From Saprospiraceae bacterium (lineage in GTDB: Bacteria > Bacteroidota > Bacteroidia > Chitinophagales > Saprospiraceae): DNA of 64,000 bases. Under the pieces are notes generated by a model that was not told the origin of the DNA, made no database searches, and saw nothing but the letters and a program-made list of their open reading frames with translations. The DNA is taken from contig JABWBR010000047.1 in NCBI GenBank assembly GCA_013360405.1, positions 52,187 through 116,186 of the forward strand. The letters are read 5' to 3'. Shown here one piece after another: positions 62,824 to 64,000 of the stretch (the first letter of the stretch is position 1; each line of letters begins with the position of its first letter). The translations under genes were made by a program, and so were the position numbers.

Positions 62824-63901
62824 AGTGAAAAAATTAAAGTGATACCAGTTGAATGGTCATTGTTTTTTCGGTTTTGGATGGAGAAACCAGAGCCACTCCC
62901 CCATTGAATATTCCCTGGCTCGTTTCTGTTTTTGTTACGAGTAGTATTAGAGACTTGACTAAGTAACCAATACCTAAGAATCTTCATGGAAGTTAAATGC
63001 CCTTTTGAAAATTCTCTATCATCGAACATGTCAATTAAATTCTGATGAACAGTATTTAGTCGTTGAATTAATTTGTTTCCATCTATTTCAAGATAGAATT
63101 TTAATGATACAGGCGTAAATTCTATTTTTTTTATTGTTGATTTTTGTGTAAACTGATTGCGAAATAATGCACGTAACATTTCTTCGTAAGCATATACTGT
63201 ATTTAAGTATTCTTCCTGAGATTTTGCAGCCCAAACAGATTGATAACGAATAAATTTACCCCATTCGGAATATGCTTTATTTTTCTGATTCTCTTTTGCT
63301 TTTTCATACATTTCGACCATTTTATGCAAAGAATCCTTAAAATGTTTTAACCCTTGATTCTGTTCAGTATTGTCATCCTCGAATACAATAATAAATGTTC
63401 CCCATGCCCAAATAAAAAGATTAAATAAACTTGCATTTTTTGTAACGATTGCCTTTAAGCTTTCCTCAACAATGTTAAATTGATAGGATTGTTTATCATA
63501 AAAATTATTCCATATATGAAAGTCGGCATTAAAATCATCCGATGTAATATACTTTAAAAATTTAGATACATATTCTATGGGTTCAAAAATATCTTTATTA
63601 GTAATAGGCTTATTTGTTTTATCAAGGATATGAAGGTCTAACATTGCATAATTAATTACCCTATTTGCAAAGTCATACGCACTAAAACTCTGTTTGCTAC
63701 TTCTAATAGCTCTGGCAATCTCTGAAGCACAAGTATCAATCCGGGCAATATCAGTTTTTTCACGACTAGGAAACGTTGAGATGTTTTCTATATGGGTTAG
63801 TTCTAAAACATCGTCCATTTCATAGCCTCTGCCGACTGTGCTGATAAAACGGAAAGGCAATTTGTTATCGATGAGAATTGTGGCAATAGCACATGAGAGT
63901 C
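62820..63901 (-). pseudogene. 5'-truncated sensor-like gene, cut by an IS element
   Basis: The frame enters from the IS end and continues for about 360 codons to the TGA at 62820-62822. The gene-derived part begins around RLSCAIATILIDNKLPFRFIS. There is no natural start; the first in-frame ATG is at 63818. The middle is helical and rich in Lys and Asn. The C-terminus GSGSGFSIQNRKNNDHSTGITLIF resembles the last glycine box of a GHKL histidine-kinase ATPase (G-x-G-x-G-[FL]-x-I ... G-x-I). This suggests the lost 5' part encoded input and the rest of a kinase. The kinase reading is tentative. Confidence 0.65.
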
Positions 63902-64000
63902 TGTACACTTCCCCTAAGCTGCAACCACACTAAAGTATAATTCTTGGTTCAAAATTTCGTAATAATCCGGGATTTTATAGCCCAGATTTTGGTGTGGTCG
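63902..64000 (-). mobile_element. Right end of an IS3-family insertion sequence
   Basis: The sequence from 63902 inward, TGTACACTTCCCCTAAGC, begins with TG and has the look of an IS3-family terminal inverted repeat. It is followed inward by the C-terminus of a transposase. The element continues beyond the window. Confidence 0.75.
63914..64000 (-). CDS. IS3-family transposase, C-terminal end
   Basis: The last 28 residues and stop of a transposase are seen; the frame is open to the window edge. RPHQNLGYKIPDYYEI is the classic end of the rve integrase domain in IS3/IS150-type OrfB proteins (NRPHxxLGYxTPxE). The stop lies inside the terminal repeat, as is common for IS3 elements. Insertion here has removed the 5' part of the sensor-like gene at 62820-63901. 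Confidence 0.87.
   Translation of the reverse strand, partial: RPHQNLGYKIPDYYEILNQELYFSVVAA

Noticed and set aside
60222..63901. Firm identification of the three-gene operon as Detocs
   Set aside because: Detocs has a kinase, a stand-alone receiver and a receiver fused to a known effector such as a phosphorylase. Here the C-terminal domain is not recognised and one receiver is degenerate, so only an analogy is drawn.

Overview
The window looks like a chromosomal segment of a free-living member of the Bacteroidota, probably near the Saprospiria (inference). The evidence is a SusC/SusD/SusE-type outer-membrane locus, C-terminal type IX secretion sorting domains on a GH5 glycosidase and an FG-GAP protein, candidate promoters of the Bacteroidota form TAnnTTTG, and several secreted glycoside hydrolases (GH5, GH20, GH30). 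About 45 genes can be supported. Most are housekeeping or metabolic: ALDH7, yqeY, ksgA, pdxA, lspA, fdhD, lpxH, 3-hydroxyanthranilate dioxygenase, agmatinase family, parE, lon, gabD and a CAU tRNA.

Layout. 0-5 kb: ALDH7 (cut by the window edge), yqeY, ksgA, pdxA-lspA, two ArsR paralogues. 5-10 kb: a His-rich membrane protein, a multi-pass membrane protein, an M43-like lipoprotein protease, fdhD. 10-18 kb: a gutted GH13 gene, a SWIM/SNF2 helicase, patatin, 3-HAO, lpxH and an overlapping exported protein. 18-20.5 kb: agmatinase, a PIN toxin-antitoxin pair, a membrane protein. 20.8-24.4 kb: an SdpC-SdpA-SdpB-like bacteriocin cluster plus an unrecognised downstream gene. 24.5-35 kb: LRR protein, GH5, radical SAM, FG-GAP protein, glyoxalase, and a patch of broken genes. 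35-38 kb: an AAA_14/DUF4143 ATPase and an ABC-type ATPase + TOPRIM (DUF4276) pair resembling anti-phage modules. 38-50 kb: GH30, parE, GH20, lon, lipoproteins, tRNA, gabD. 51-57 kb: susE/F-susD-susC (transcribed from susC). 57.7-60.2 kb: a membrane protein - winged-helix regulator - membrane protein operon with palindromic operators. 60.2-64 kb: an AT-rich three-gene receiver/sensor-like operon whose first gene is cut by an IS3-family element running off the window.

Main points of interest. (1) The sdp-like cluster: toxin precursor with the C-G-L-x3-C core, SdpA and HTTM-type SdpB, gene order C-A-B, no recognisable SdpI/SdpR, a fourth gene of unknown role, and an apparent frameshift behind the toxin's lipobox. 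(2) The three-gene operon at the right edge, with one true and two probable degenerate receiver domains. (3) A 17-bp palindrome, ACTTTGAAATTCAAAGT, which lies just upstream of start codons in the 57.7-58.8 kb operon and again upstream of a radical SAM gene 29 kb away. (4) Many intergenic spaces filled by short tandem words facing reverse-complement copies of the same words, often swallowing stop codons and sometimes reused at distant loci. (5) A cluster of decayed genes: GH13 remnant, WD40 fragment, a propeller gene with one in-frame TGA, and a large gene lying between two 49-bp direct repeats.

All assignments come from reading the sequence and from memory of protein families; no database search was possible.
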